A stretch of 64,000 nt of DNA, taken from the NCBI RefSeq assembly GCF_026725475.1, contig NZ_CP109967.1, forward strand, positions 124,001-188,000, in the 5' to 3' direction. The position numbers and the translations under genes were made by a program. Under the pieces are notes generated by a model. That model was not told where the DNA came from, made no database searches, and was given only the letters and a program-made list of their open reading frames with translations. The DNA is from Catenovulum adriaticum. GTDB lineage: Bacteria; Pseudomonadota; Gammaproteobacteria; Enterobacterales; Alteromonadaceae. Below, piece after piece: positions 53,705 to 63,640 of the stretch. Each line of letters starts with the position of its first letter. The first letter of the stretch is position 1.

Positions 53705-54267
53705 TATATTATTGTGCAGAGTTGTTTGAATATACCGGTTCAGTGAAGGTTTTTGAGCTTAATTTTTGTTAAGTTTGCCTCATTTACTATTTTGTTTGTA
53801 GCCTTCCCTTGCTTGCACATGATGTCTCATTTTTCACTAATTTTAGATTTTTATCCATTAAATGACCGCTATTTCCCAGTTCCTTCATTAAAAATCAACT
53901 GCACTGTTACTGAGTACTGAGATAGTCAAATTCTTCAATCCAAACATGATTGGTTTTTTATCAGTAATTCTCAATATTCTATCTAAATCTTGTCGTTATC
54001 TAATTATTCAAAGCAAAAATTAAATCTCACATTTTTGTTTATTGTATACAATTAATATTTTGTGGGCTAAATTTTAAGAATATAGCGTTAATTTTTGAGT
54101 GTTTTTTGCTCAATATCGGTTATTTTGTTAATTTTAAGATTAAAGTTTTTTTATTTTTGACTTCAAGATTGCAAATTTTACTTTTAGTAGTATCATTTAC
54201 ATATAAAATTTAAAGGTTATATATGATTGTCTTCTCTTGAGTAGGCAGAAATAGCAGAGGTTTATGA
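53705..54267. other. AT-rich intergenic region upstream of the L-galactose genes
   Basis: About 560 bp with no coding sequence that I can support. TTGACT near 54155 could be a -35 box, but no matching -10 is clear. A good Shine-Dalgarno sequence (AGAGG) precedes the next gene. The size suggests a regulated promoter region. Confidence 0.4.
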
Positions 54268-55743
54268 ATGAGATTATCGTCTAAAAATTTAGCCAGCATC
54301 AAAGAGGCGGTTAGCGGGCAGGAAAATATGAGCTTGCCTGAGTACAACAGAGATAACACAGATATTGGAATTGTTCATTTAGGGCCAGGAGCTTTTCACC
54401 GTGCCCATCAGGTTGCTTATACGGAATCTGTCTTAAACCAATTTGGTGGTAACTGGGGTATTTGTGCAGTATCTATGCGAAGCACGGGTGCACGCGATAT
54501 TCTTGAACCTCAAGACGGTTTATATACGTTAGCAATACTAGATCAAAAAATTGAATACCAAGTTATTGGTGCGATTAAAGAAGTTTTAGTGGCAACCGAT
54601 CAGTTACCACAAGTATTAGAGCGCATGGCAAGTGAGCAAGTTAAAATTGTAAGCTTAACCATAACCGAAAAAGGCTACTGTTTAGATACAAAAGGTCAGC
54701 TTGATCTTAAGCATGTTGATATCCAGCATGATTTAAATAATTTTCAAACACCCAGGTCAGCCGTCGGTTTAATTGTTCAAGCCCTTAAACTGCGTATGCA
54801 AAACAATGTTGCTGCTTTTAATGTCATTAGTTGCGATAACTTACCGAGTAATGGCCATAAACTAAAAAATGCAGTGCTTACATTTGCCAAACAGCAATCA
54901 GTAGAATTAGCCAATTGGATTGAACAGTCTGTTAGTTTTCCATCTACTATGGTTGACAGCATTACGCCTAAAACAGATGAAAACGTCATTAAGCAAGTGT
55001 CAGAAGCTTTAGGTGCAGATGATCAATGGCCAATTCAACGCGAAGCATTTTTACAGTGGGTTATTGAAGATACGTTAACAGGCGATCGCCCAGCGTGGGA
55101 GAAGGTTGGGGTTGTATTTAGTAATAACATTGATGCATTCGAAAATGCTAAATTACGTATTTTAAACGGTCTACATTCTACGTTAGCTTACATGGGCTTA
55201 TTGATTGGTTTAAACAGTGTTAAAGATGCGATTTCTAATCAAGCTTTGTATAACCATTGCCAGCGTTTATTAAATGAAGAAATTATTCCGTCATTTACGC
55301 CGCCAGCTGAATTGGATGTAAATGAATATGCAAGCGACATTATTCGTCGTTTTGAAAATCCACAAATTGTGCATTTGCTAAGCCAAATTGCATGGGATGG
55401 TTCACAAAAAATACCGGTCCGTATTTTGGGTACATTAACCGATAACTTGCGGGCGGGTAGTTCAATTAAATTATTAACCTTAACGGTTGCTGCTTGGATT
55501 CATTTTATTCGATTAACGGGTAAAAATAATGGTGAGTTAACGGATCCTTTAGCAAACGAATTATTGCAGTTAACCAATGATTTTAATGGCGATGCGGCAC
55601 ATGATGTTAATCTTTTCGTTTCGTCTGATTTGATTTTTACTGATGAATTAAAGTCATCTGAATTATTTTGTAACACATTGGTTGAATGTTACGAGCAACT
55701 TGCTGATGTTGAGCGAGAAGGCTTATCTGTATTAGTGAACTGA
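54268..55743 (+). CDS. Mannitol dehydrogenase/fructuronate reductase-family enzyme, likely D-tagaturonate reductase
   Basis: A 491-residue NAD-dependent polyol dehydrogenase. IVHLGPGAFHRAHQVAYTES is the N-terminal nucleotide-binding motif; MVDSITPKTDENV, QWVIEDTLTGDRPAWEKVGV and NAKLRILNGLHSTLAYMG are family motifs, including the catalytic Lys. By sequence it looks closer to UxuB (D-mannonate/D-fructuronate) than to UxaB. In this locus the neighbouring LgoD-like and UxaA-like enzymes would need D-tagaturonate to D-altronate reduction, so I infer that role. It has its own terminator. Confidence 0.8.
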   Translation: MRLSSKNLASIKEAVSGQENMSLPEYNRDNTDIGIVHLGPGAFHRAHQVAYTESVLNQFGGNWGICAVSMRSTGARDILEPQDGLYTLAILDQKIEYQVIGAIKEVLVATDQLPQVLERMASEQVKIVSLTITEKGYCLDTKGQLDLKHVDIQHDLNNFQTPRSAVGLIVQALKLRMQNNVAAFNVISCDNLPSNGHKLKNAVLTFAKQQSVELANWIEQSVSFPSTMVDSITPKTDENVIKQVSEALGADDQWPIQREAFLQWVIEDTLTGDRPAWEKVGVVFSNNIDAFENAKLRILNGLHSTLAYMGLLIGLNSVKDAISNQALYNHCQRLLNEEIIPSFTPPAELDVNEYASDIIRRFENPQIVHLLSQIAWDGSQKIPVRILGTLTDNLRAGSSIKLLTLTVAAWIHFIRLTGKNNGELTDPLANELLQLTNDFNGDAAHDVNLFVSSDLIFTDELKSSELFCNTLVECYEQLADVEREGLSVLVN

Positions 55744-55760
55744 GTACAGTAATTTATGTC

Positions 55761-55785
55761 AAAAGCAGTTTTAAACTGCTTTTTT
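55761..55785 (+). terminator. Rho-independent terminator
   Basis: AAAAGCAGTT (55761-55770) pairs with AACTGCTTTT (55774-55783) around a 3-base loop, with the T-run continuing to 55785. It lies 17 bp after the preceding stop. Confidence 0.85.
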
Positions 55786-55943
55786 GTATTAATTAGCCAA
55801 ATGTTTACTTTTGTATTTTGTAATCATATCTAAATGTTTGGTTTTATTTGTGATTGATTTTGTAATAGAATTCAATCTTTATATGTCTATTTTTATATAA
55901 TAATAGAGCGCTAAAGCAGCATCTCTATTAATGGTGGGTAACT

Positions 55944-56960
55944 ATGATGAAGTCAATTGTTTGTTTAGAACCGGGAAAATTAGAATCTCAATCTATCGAT
56001 AAACCAACCCCGGGTGCGGGTGAGGTGCTGGTAAAAATTAAAGCGATTGGCATCTGCGGCACGGATATTCATGCTTATGGTGGTAACCAGCCTTATTTTC
56101 AGTATCCAAGAGTATTAGGTCATGAATTATCGGGCGTGATTGAATCTGTGCCTGAAGGTAGCGATTTAAAAGTAGGCCAAGCGGTTTATGTTATTCCATA
56201 CCTTAGCTGTGGCGAATGTGTTGCATGCCGTAAAGGTAAAACGAACTGTTGTAGTAATATTGAAGTGATTGGCGTACACCGAGATGGTGGTATGTGTGAA
56301 TATTTATCAGTGCCAGAATCAGCGGTAGTGACGGCTGAAGGACTTGAATTTAGCGAAATGGCACTGATTGAATGTTTAGCGATTGGTGCGCATGCAGTAA
56401 GACGAGCAGAAATTAGTTCAGATGATACCGTTTTAGTTTTAGGTGCAGGCCCAATTGGGATTGGTGCATTACAATTTTCGCAAGTACAAGGCGCAAAAGT
56501 GATAGTGTCTGATTTAAGCGAAGATAAATTAAAATTTTGCCGTGACGAATTTAATGTTGCGGGCACCGTTAATGGTAAAAGCGATGTTAGAGCTGAGCTA
56601 GAAAAATTAACTGATGGCGATTTTCCATCAGTTATTATTGACTGTACGGGTAGTGTTAAAGCAATGCAGTCAGCATTTTATAATTTAGCGCATGGCGGTA
56701 AAATTGTTTTTGTAAGCGTTGTTAAGGCAGACATCACGTTTAATGATCCTGAGTTCCATAAACGTGAAACGACATTACTGGGTAGCCGCAATGCAACTAA
56801 AGAAGATTTTGAACATGTGGTTAGCTGCATGAAAGATGGTTCGGTAAAAGGCCATAGCATTGTTACCCACAAAGCCAAATTTGACGACATGATTGAATTA
56901 TTCCCAACTTGGGTAAACCCAGAAACGGGTGTTATTAAAGCCGTTGTTGAATTAGATTAA
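55944..56960 (+). CDS. lgoD: Zinc-dependent L-galactonate 5-dehydrogenase (LgoD-like)
   Basis: A 338-residue medium-chain alcohol dehydrogenase. Catalytic zinc ligands are in GICGTDIHAYGGNQP and LGHELSG; the structural zinc lobe is CGECVACRKGKTNCC; the NAD motif is VLGAGPIGIG. It resembles E. coli LgoD (YjjN) closely, including GGNQPYFQYPRVLGHE, VIGVHRDGG and NDPEFHKRETTLLGSRNAT. LgoD oxidises L-galactonate to D-tagaturonate. ATG 55944 and ATG 55947 are both possible starts. It is first of three genes (lactonase 32 bp later). Confidence 0.85.
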   Translation: MMKSIVCLEPGKLESQSIDKPTPGAGEVLVKIKAIGICGTDIHAYGGNQPYFQYPRVLGHELSGVIESVPEGSDLKVGQAVYVIPYLSCGECVACRKGKTNCCSNIEVIGVHRDGGMCEYLSVPESAVVTAEGLEFSEMALIECLAIGAHAVRRAEISSDDTVLVLGAGPIGIGALQFSQVQGAKVIVSDLSEDKLKFCRDEFNVAGTVNGKSDVRAELEKLTDGDFPSVIIDCTGSVKAMQSAFYNLAHGGKIVFVSVVKADITFNDPEFHKRETTLLGSRNATKEDFEHVVSCMKDGSVKGHSIVTHKAKFDDMIELFPTWVNPETGVIKAVVELD

Positions 56961-56992
56961 GGGCTAGCGAATAGATAAATAAGGTTTAAGTA

Positions 56993-57832
56993 ATGAACAT
57001 TGATTCTCATCAACACTTTTGGCATTACGATGCCCAAGAGTACGATTGGATAGATGACAATATGTCAGCTATCCGGCAAGATTTTTTGCCTAAAGATTTG
57101 GCTAAAACTTTACAAGAAAACGATATGCAAGCCTGCATTGCAGTGCAAGCGCGTCAATCTTTAATTGAGACAGATTGGTTATTACAGTTAGCTGATGAGA
57201 ACGACTTTATTCAAGGCATTGTCGGTTGGGTCGACTTACAAGCTGACGACATTCAAGCCCAGTTAGCAAAACTAATAGATAAACCAAAATTACTTGGCTT
57301 TAGACATGTTATTCAGGGCGAGCCAGATCCTATGTTCATGTTATCGGATAACTTTATCCGTGGGCTGCAGGCATTAACCAAAACCGATTTTATTTACGAA
57401 TTATTGGTCACAGCCGAACAATTACCGCAATCCATTGAACTAATCAATCGGGTACCTGATTTACCTATCGTGATTGACCATATCGCAAAACCAAAAATTG
57501 CTTCTGGCGAAGCTTTTGCAGAATGGGTAAACGCAATGAAAACACTGGGTTTACACAATCACATTTATTGCAAAGTATCAGGTATGGTGACCGAAGCGGA
57601 TTGGAAAAACTGGACTCAAGCTGATTTTAAACCTTATTTAGACACAGTGTTTGAGGCATTTGGACCCGAGCGAGTTATGTTTGGTTCAGACTGGCCTGTG
57701 TGTTTGGTCGCTTCAACTTATCAGTCAATGAAATCTATTGTTGAAAGCTATGTTAAGCAATACTACCCAGCTTATTTTGAACAGGTTTTTGGGCTAAACG
57801 CAGCTTCATTTTACAGATTAAATAAAAGGTAG
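56993..57832 (+). CDS. Amidohydrolase (COG3618) sugar lactonase, likely L-galactono-lactonase
   Basis: A 279-residue metal-dependent hydrolase of the amidohydrolase superfamily. Metal and active-site motifs are IDSHQHFW (HxH), LGFRHVIQGEP, VIDHIAKP and MFGSDWPV (Asp). COG3618 members hydrolyse L-fuconolactone, L-rhamnonolactone or L-galactonolactone. Sitting between the L-galactonate and L-galactose dehydrogenases, it most likely opens L-galactonolactone. The next start follows 6 bp after its stop. Confidence 0.85.
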   Translation: MNIDSHQHFWHYDAQEYDWIDDNMSAIRQDFLPKDLAKTLQENDMQACIAVQARQSLIETDWLLQLADENDFIQGIVGWVDLQADDIQAQLAKLIDKPKLLGFRHVIQGEPDPMFMLSDNFIRGLQALTKTDFIYELLVTAEQLPQSIELINRVPDLPIVIDHIAKPKIASGEAFAEWVNAMKTLGLHNHIYCKVSGMVTEADWKNWTQADFKPYLDTVFEAFGPERVMFGSDWPVCLVASTYQSMKSIVESYVKQYYPAYFEQVFGLNAASFYRLNKR

Positions 57833-57838
57833 TTTTTG

Positions 57839-58774
57839 ATGCAATACAGAAAATTAGGTAATACCGACTTATCGGTTTCTCGATTAAGTTACGGTGCATC
57901 ACCTTTAGGCAGTGTGTTTCGAAATATCAGTGAAGAAGAAGGTATCCGAACCGTACACACAGCAGTTGATATGGGCGTCAATTTAATTGATGTGTCGCCA
58001 TATTATGGCCAAACCGTAGCTGAAACTGTGTTAGGTAAAGCGCTAAAATCAATTCCACGCGACAAATATATATTATCAACCAAAGCCGGTCGATACGGCG
58101 CTGACTTTCAAGATTTTGATTTTTCGGCCAAACGTATTCGCTCTTCACTTGAAGAAAGTTTAGGTCGGTTAGGCGTAGACGGCGTTGATATTTTATTTTT
58201 ACACGATATTGAATTTGCGAATTTAAAACAAATTTTTGATGAATCGCTCCCTTGTTTACAAGCATTAAAAGATGAGGGTAAAGTTAAACATATTGGTGTA
58301 ACAGGTTATCCGATTAAAATTTTTGACAAAACCATTGAGAATTTTGATATTGATTGCATTTTAACCTATTGCCGTTATGCATTGTACGATACCTCGCTCG
58401 AGCCATTATTACCTAAATTACAAGACAAAGGCGTAGGTGTTATTAACGCATCGCCAACGGGTATGGGGTTATTAACTCAGCGTGGTGCGCCGCCTTGGCA
58501 CCCAGGTAAGCCAGAGTTACTCGATGCAGCGAAAAAAGCGGTTGAGCTATGCAACAAAGCGAATGTGGATATTACTGAATTAGCATTACAGTTTGCAATT
58601 GACCATGACACAATTGCTTCTACTTTAGTGGGTACAGCCAACCCGGTGAATATTCAAAAGAATATCGAATGGGCTGAAAAACCACTTAATGTTGAATTGG
58701 CGCAAGAAGTGAGAGCATTATTTAATAATATCGATGTGACTTGGCCATCAGGTCACCCTGAAAACCAAGATTAA
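57839..58774 (+). CDS. Aldo-keto reductase, L-galactose dehydrogenase (plant-like)
   Basis: A 311-residue AKR. Catalytic Tyr is in DVSPYYGQT, Lys in LSTKAGRYG and His in LHDIEF. It resembles plant L-galactose dehydrogenase along its whole length, including GASPLGSVF, KGVGVINASPTGMGLLT, APPWHPGKPEL and the ending VTWPSGHPEN. It would oxidise L-galactose to the lactone with NAD. L-fucose dehydrogenases belong to the same group, but the neighbouring LgoD and UxaA types favour L-galactose. ATG 57839 has AAGG about 9 bases upstream; TTG 57836 would add one residue. Confidence 0.85.
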   Translation: MQYRKLGNTDLSVSRLSYGASPLGSVFRNISEEEGIRTVHTAVDMGVNLIDVSPYYGQTVAETVLGKALKSIPRDKYILSTKAGRYGADFQDFDFSAKRIRSSLEESLGRLGVDGVDILFLHDIEFANLKQIFDESLPCLQALKDEGKVKHIGVTGYPIKIFDKTIENFDIDCILTYCRYALYDTSLEPLLPKLQDKGVGVINASPTGMGLLTQRGAPPWHPGKPELLDAAKKAVELCNKANVDITELALQFAIDHDTIASTLVGTANPVNIQKNIEWAEKPLNVELAQEVRALFNNIDVTWPSGHPENQD

Positions 58775-58803
58775 GCTTTCCTACCACTTTACATGCCTTT
58801 ATA

Positions 58804-58842
58804 AAATAAGCCGTTCACGCTCAGTGATCGGCTTATTTTGTT
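58804..58842 (+). terminator. Rho-independent terminator after the three-gene operon
   Basis: AAATAAGCCG (58804-58813) pairs with CGGCTTATTT (58829-58838); the 15-base loop contains CAC/GTG that can pair further. The T-rich TTATTTTGTT follows. It lies 30 bp after the stop. Confidence 0.85.
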
Positions 58843-59020
58843 AACCTGCTTTTTTCTTTAACACTTTTCCTAAACTTTAAACTCTATAGTCTGTGTAATC
58901 TGTCTGATTCATCTTTAATGAAAAGTACCACAAGAAAGTGTTACTTTTTTATATAAATATTGTTTTTTATATTTAATTTTAGGCTATATTGGGTCACATC
59001 TTTAACGAAGTGGAAATTGT

Positions 59021-61582
59021 ATGATGACAAGATTTAGTTTCAATTTACAAAAACAATTGAGCGCCTTGATTATGCTTTTAGGGTGTTTGGTGAGTGTTAT
59101 CAGCCTAAATATACAGGCTAAAACGCTAACTGACTTTAATTTTAATTGGCAATTTAAATTAGAAGACACAGACAAAGGCTGGCAAACGGTGCGTTTACCG
59201 CACGATTGGTCAGTGGCGCTTCCTTATACTAAAGCAGGCGCCGCAAGCACTGGTTTTAAACTTGGCGGTATAGGTTGGTACAAAAAGCAATTTAACCTGA
59301 ACGAAAAAGATAAAAATAAAGTCTTCTGGGTTGAGTTTGACGGTATTTATAATAATTCAAGTATTTGGATTAACGGTCATCATGTTGGCGGTCGCCCTTA
59401 TGGTTACACTAGCTTTAATGTCGATATCACTCCGTATGTTGTGTTTGATAAAGCCAATGAAATTAAAGTAAAAGTTGACAGAACAGCCTATGCGGATTCA
59501 CGCTGGTATACAGGCTCAGGTATTTATCGTAATGTGAGATTAGTTAAAGCAAATTCTGTTTATATCCCACAATGGGGTATTCAAGTAACTACCCCTAAAG
59601 TGGGGGTGCAAAACGCAAGTGTTTCAGTTAAAACCCAGCTAACCGCAAAGCAATTTACCGGTGATAGCGCGAAAGTTGTGGTTGATATTATTAATCATAA
59701 TGGCGATATCGTTAGCCAAAGTTCAAAACAAATTGTATTAGCGCCAGATCAAAAAATTGAGTTAAGCTCTGATATTAAATATCCTGATTTATGGTCACTT
59801 GAACATCCTCATTTATACCAAGCTCAAGTTAAGGTATATCATAAACAAAAACTGATCTCACAAGATGTTCAATCATTTGGGGTGCGCTCAATTGAATTTG
59901 ATCCTAACTTAGGTTTCTTTTTGAATAACAAGCAAGTCAAAATTAAAGGGGCGAACTTGCATCACGATGCCGGTGCATTAGGTGCAGCTGTACCAAAAAG
60001 TATTTGGCGCTCAAGGCTTAACAAATTAAAAAGCATTGGAGTGAATGCGATCAGAATGGCGCATAATCCACACGCACCTGAATTATTGGCTTTGTGTGAT
60101 GAAATGGGCTTTTTAGTTAACGCCGAAGCTTTTGATGATTGGGACAGGGCCAAAGCCAAAAGCAAAGTTTATTTAGGTGATAACCAAGCAAAAGGCGAAA
60201 GTGTGGCTTCTTACGCTGAGCATTTTAACGATTGGGCTGAGCGTGATTTAAAAGCTATGCTTAAACGAGACTTTAATCACCCATCTATCATTATGTGGAG
60301 CATAGGCAACGAAATTGAATGGACGTACACTTATTATCCTAAATCTGTTTCGCACCATGAAGATGGCACCAGTTATTATGAAGACGCCCCAGATTTTGAT
60401 CAGCAGCGTATCCTTAAAAACATTAAAAAATTCAATCCAGACAGTGAAGACAATTTAGTAAAAATTGCTCATCAATTATCTGATTGGGTGAAAGAAATTG
60501 ATACTACTCGTCCTGTAACCGCAGGTTTAACACATCCATCCGTTGGCTTTGCTACAGGTTATGCCGACGCATTAGATTTAGTGGGTTTTAACTATCGCGC
60601 AGCAGCCTATCAAAAAGCGCATGAAACTTATCCTAATAAAGTCATTTATGGCTCTGAAAACTGGGGTGCTTGGCGTGAATGGCGTGACGCGGTTGATAAA
60701 GAATATATTGCTGGTATTTTTATTTGGACAGGGTTTGCATACAAAGGTGAAGCAGGACCATTACCGCGCATGGGACTTAATATTTCATTATTTGATTTTG
60801 TTGGTAACAAAACGCCACGTGGTCACTTTTTTGAAACGCTCTGGCAAGACAAAGCCAAAATTTATTTAGGTACAACACCCGCTGCTAGCTCTGAATTTAG
60901 TTTAGTGAAAACCGAAGACTCTGAAAAACCTGAATGGCAGTTTAAAAGCCGGACTTACCCACCTCATATTTGGGATAAACTTAGAATGTGGGAATGGTAT
61001 GACATTGAACCATTATGGGATTATGCTGAGAATGAAAAGATTGTGGTGCAATCTTATACCAATACTGAAACGGCTGAGCTGTTTTTAAACGGTAAATCAC
61101 TTGGCAAAAAAGCCTTAGCTGATTTTAGCGATCGTGTGATTAAATGGATGGTACCTTATACAAACGGTCAGCTTGAAGTCGTCGGTTACAACAATAACAA
61201 AGCGGTTGTTCGTACCCAATTAAATACGCCAGGTGAAATTGAAAATATTCAATTAAATGCAGAAAAACAAACACTCAAAGCGGATCAATATGACACAGTG
61301 ATTGTTAATTTAACGCTATTAGATAGCGCAGGTAACTTAGTTGCCAACGCAGCTGAAAAAGTTAAATTTGTGGTGAGCGGTCCAGCAGAAATATTAGCGG
61401 TTGATAATGGCTCTGAATTTAATATTCAAGACGTATTAACAGATACCTTGGTCACTGACAGAGGCCGTGCGAGTGTTATTTTACGTTCAACTGCACAAGC
61501 GGGTGAGGTTAAAGTTAAAGCTGTAATGGGCGATATCAACTCAGCAGAAATTAAGCTTAAATCAAAGTCAGCTTCTTTATAA
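59021..61582 (+). CDS. GH2 beta-galactosidase-family enzyme with C-terminal Ig-like domains
   Basis: An 853-residue secreted GH2 glycosidase. Signal peptide about residues 1-33 (LNIQAKT). Sugar-binding domain (VRLPHDWSVALPYTK, GGIGWYKKQFNL, GSGIYRNVRLV), Ig-like domain, then the barrel with GANLHHDAGALGAAVP. The acid/base is Glu431 in WSIGNEIEW and the likely nucleophile Glu546 in YGSENWGAW. After about residue 640 come a DUF4982-like and a bacterial Ig-like domain. Relatives act on agaro-oligosaccharides or other beta-galactosides. A single gene between two terminator-bounded units. Confidence 0.9.
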   Translation: MMTRFSFNLQKQLSALIMLLGCLVSVISLNIQAKTLTDFNFNWQFKLEDTDKGWQTVRLPHDWSVALPYTKAGAASTGFKLGGIGWYKKQFNLNEKDKNKVFWVEFDGIYNNSSIWINGHHVGGRPYGYTSFNVDITPYVVFDKANEIKVKVDRTAYADSRWYTGSGIYRNVRLVKANSVYIPQWGIQVTTPKVGVQNASVSVKTQLTAKQFTGDSAKVVVDIINHNGDIVSQSSKQIVLAPDQKIELSSDIKYPDLWSLEHPHLYQAQVKVYHKQKLISQDVQSFGVRSIEFDPNLGFFLNNKQVKIKGANLHHDAGALGAAVPKSIWRSRLNKLKSIGVNAIRMAHNPHAPELLALCDEMGFLVNAEAFDDWDRAKAKSKVYLGDNQAKGESVASYAEHFNDWAERDLKAMLKRDFNHPSIIMWSIGNEIEWTYTYYPKSVSHHEDGTSYYEDAPDFDQQRILKNIKKFNPDSEDNLVKIAHQLSDWVKEIDTTRPVTAGLTHPSVGFATGYADALDLVGFNYRAAAYQKAHETYPNKVIYGSENWGAWREWRDAVDKEYIAGIFIWTGFAYKGEAGPLPRMGLNISLFDFVGNKTPRGHFFETLWQDKAKIYLGTTPAASSEFSLVKTEDSEKPEWQFKSRTYPPHIWDKLRMWEWYDIEPLWDYAENEKIVVQSYTNTETAELFLNGKSLGKKALADFSDRVIKWMVPYTNGQLEVVGYNNNKAVVRTQLNTPGEIENIQLNAEKQTLKADQYDTVIVNLTLLDSAGNLVANAAEKVKFVVSGPAEILAVDNGSEFNIQDVLTDTLVTDRGRASVILRSTAQAGEVKVKAVMGDINSAEIKLKSKSASL

Positions 61583-61893
61583 TTAACTAAGTTAGTTATT
61601 AGTTAATCCAGCCTTTAAGTAAGCGTTACCACACATTTTGAATGTTTGTTCAGAGCTTGTGGTAACGTATTTAGTTGTTGCTGACCTGAATTAAATTAGG
61701 TGAGCAGCCAACACAAGTTTTAATGCTGCTCATTTCTGTTAATGCTTTCTAGCGCTCGCTTATTTCTTATTTTGTTTCGACTCTAAGATAAAATAATGTC
61801 TTACACCTTGTCTAAACTCAGGGTGTTGAAGGCTCTTGTCTTAATTTGTTAGCTCAATAGGGGATTTATTCGCGTCCACACTAATATGACTAT

Positions 61894-61955
61894 GATAAAA
61901 GAGGGGCAACGATAAAAGAGGGGCATGAATAGAGATGATCATAAATAAAGGGGCA
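61894..61955. repeat. Short tandem repeat ending in GGGGCA
   Basis: GATAAAAGAGGGGCA occurs twice (61894-61908 and 61911-61925), and a third, diverged copy (ATAAATAAAGGGGCA) is at 61941-61955, forming the left arm of the adjacent terminator. This lies in the 414-bp gap between two convergent genes; the rest of the gap contains nothing recognised. Confidence 0.6.
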
Positions 61956-61978
61956 GTTACAGTGGCTAACGCCCCTTT
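61947..61978 (-). terminator. Terminator of the altronate dehydratase gene
   Basis: AAAGGGGC (61947-61954) pairs with GCCCCTTT (61971-61978), and inside GTTA pairs with TAAC, leaving a 7-base loop. On the minus strand the hairpin is followed by ATTTAT, moderately T-rich. It lies 18 bp beyond the gene end. Confidence 0.7.
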
Positions 61979-61996
61979 GCCCCTTGCTGAATCGAT

Positions 61997-63526
61997 TTAT
62001 AGCGTAACGCCATTTTTCCAAATTGAAATTTCACGGCTTTCGTTAATTTCATTATTCGTTTGTTTGCCGGAGGCTACTTCAAGCAGATAACTAAATAGTT
62101 TATCTGCGCATTCATCAATATCTACATCTGAATCTAAAATTTGACCTGCGTTAAAGTCAATCCAATGTGGTTTTTTGTTGGCAATTGTTGAGTTAGACGA
62201 AATTTTTACCGTGGGTACCGGAAACCCAAGCGGTGTGCCGCGACCCGTGGTAAATAAAATAATGTTTGCACCCGCGGCTGCTAAAGCGGTTGATGAAACA
62301 GCATCATTGCCTGGGCCTTCTAATAAAGTTAAGCCTGCGTTTAACGAAGCGTTATCGCCATATTCAATCACTTCGTTAACAATGGCTTTACCGCCTTTTT
62401 GAATTGCGCCGAGTGACTTTTCTTCTAAGGTGGTTAAGCCACCTTCTTTATTACCCGGTGACGGGTTTTCATAAATTGGCTGGTTATTATCGATAAAGTA
62501 TTGTTTAAAGCTTTGCACTAAATCAACGGTTTGGTCAAAAATTTCTTTTGAGGCACATCGATCCATTAATACTTGCTCGGCGCCAAACATTTCCGGAGTT
62601 TCGGTTAAAATAACCCGACCACCATATTGGGTGAGTTTATCTGAAATTCGACCCACAATTGAGTTGGCGGTTAGTCCGCTAAAGCCATCAGAGCCACCGC
62701 ATTTCATCCCTAACGTTAATTTAGAGACGGGTAAGGTGGTTCTTTGATCGTTTTTCATCAGCTTTAATAAGTCTTGAACTTGCTCTAAGCCGTATTCAAT
62801 TTCGTCGTCAACTTGTTGAGAATTAAAATATCGAATTCGCTCAGGATCTAAGCCCGTTGCGCTGGCCATTAACGCCGATAATTGATTGTTTTCACAGCCT
62901 AAACCAATCACAATAACGCCGCCAGCATTTGGGTGTTGCATTAAACTAGCAAGTAACTTTTGGGTATTTGATAAATCATCACCCAGTTGTGAGCAACCAA
63001 AAGGATGAGTTAAAGCAACAAACGCATCGGCTTTATCTGCGTGTTTGCGCATGCATAATTCGGCAATACGTTTAGCCGACTGGTTTACACAGCCAACCGT
63101 ATTAACAATCCAAATTTCGTTGCGGATACCGACTTTGCCATTTTTACGCAAATAACCGTCAAAAGTAGGAATTTGAGTTTCATCTACAGGTTTAGGCAGT
63201 TCAATACCTGGGTAGTGATATTTTTCATTGCCCGACAAATTGGTTTTTAAATTATGGCTATGTACTTGCTCACCAGCACTAATGGCGCAAGTCGCGTGGC
63301 CAATTGAATAGCCGTATTTGAACACAGCTTGATCTTGAGCAATATTTTGAATGGCAATTTTATGACCCGCAGGGATATCACTCAGTGTGGTTATTGATTC
63401 CCAAGGCGTTGGTAATTGAGTGCCGGCTTGCAGTGCATTAATTGCTACAATAACATTGTCGTCAGGGTGAACCTGAATCACACTTCTTAATGTTGGGTTG
63501 GTGACTTCACCTTTATCGGTTGACAT
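61997..63526 (-). CDS. uxaA: Altronate dehydratase (UxaA family, full length)
   Basis: A 509-residue enzyme converting D-altronate to 2-keto-3-deoxy-D-gluconate. The N-terminal SAF-like domain (residues ~10-100) is followed by the large C-terminal domain with YLRKNGKVGIRNEIWIVNTV, THPFGCSQLGDD, GLGCENNQ, LGMKCGGSDGFSGLTANS and FTTGRGTPLGFPVPTVKIS, all family hallmarks. AGGA lies 7 bases before the ATG. It is divergent from the mutarotase gene with a 114-bp gap. Galactarate dehydratases are related but differ in the N-terminal part. Confidence 0.9.
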   Translation of the reverse strand: MSTDKGEVTNPTLRSVIQVHPDDNVIVAINALQAGTQLPTPWESITTLSDIPAGHKIAIQNIAQDQAVFKYGYSIGHATCAISAGEQVHSHNLKTNLSGNEKYHYPGIELPKPVDETQIPTFDGYLRKNGKVGIRNEIWIVNTVGCVNQSAKRIAELCMRKHADKADAFVALTHPFGCSQLGDDLSNTQKLLASLMQHPNAGGVIVIGLGCENNQLSALMASATGLDPERIRYFNSQQVDDEIEYGLEQVQDLLKLMKNDQRTTLPVSKLTLGMKCGGSDGFSGLTANSIVGRISDKLTQYGGRVILTETPEMFGAEQVLMDRCASKEIFDQTVDLVQSFKQYFIDNNQPIYENPSPGNKEGGLTTLEEKSLGAIQKGGKAIVNEVIEYGDNASLNAGLTLLEGPGNDAVSSTALAAAGANIILFTTGRGTPLGFPVPTVKISSNSTIANKKPHWIDFNAGQILDSDVDIDECADKLFSYLLEVASGKQTNNEINESREISIWKNGVTL

Positions 63527-63640
63527 AATATTTCCTACCTAATCTTATCGGTTTTAAATATGATAACCTATTTTTATATATATTTTAATATGTATCACGT
63601 ATTATAATCTGTAAAATTAACTGAGTAACAGGAGAAAGCT

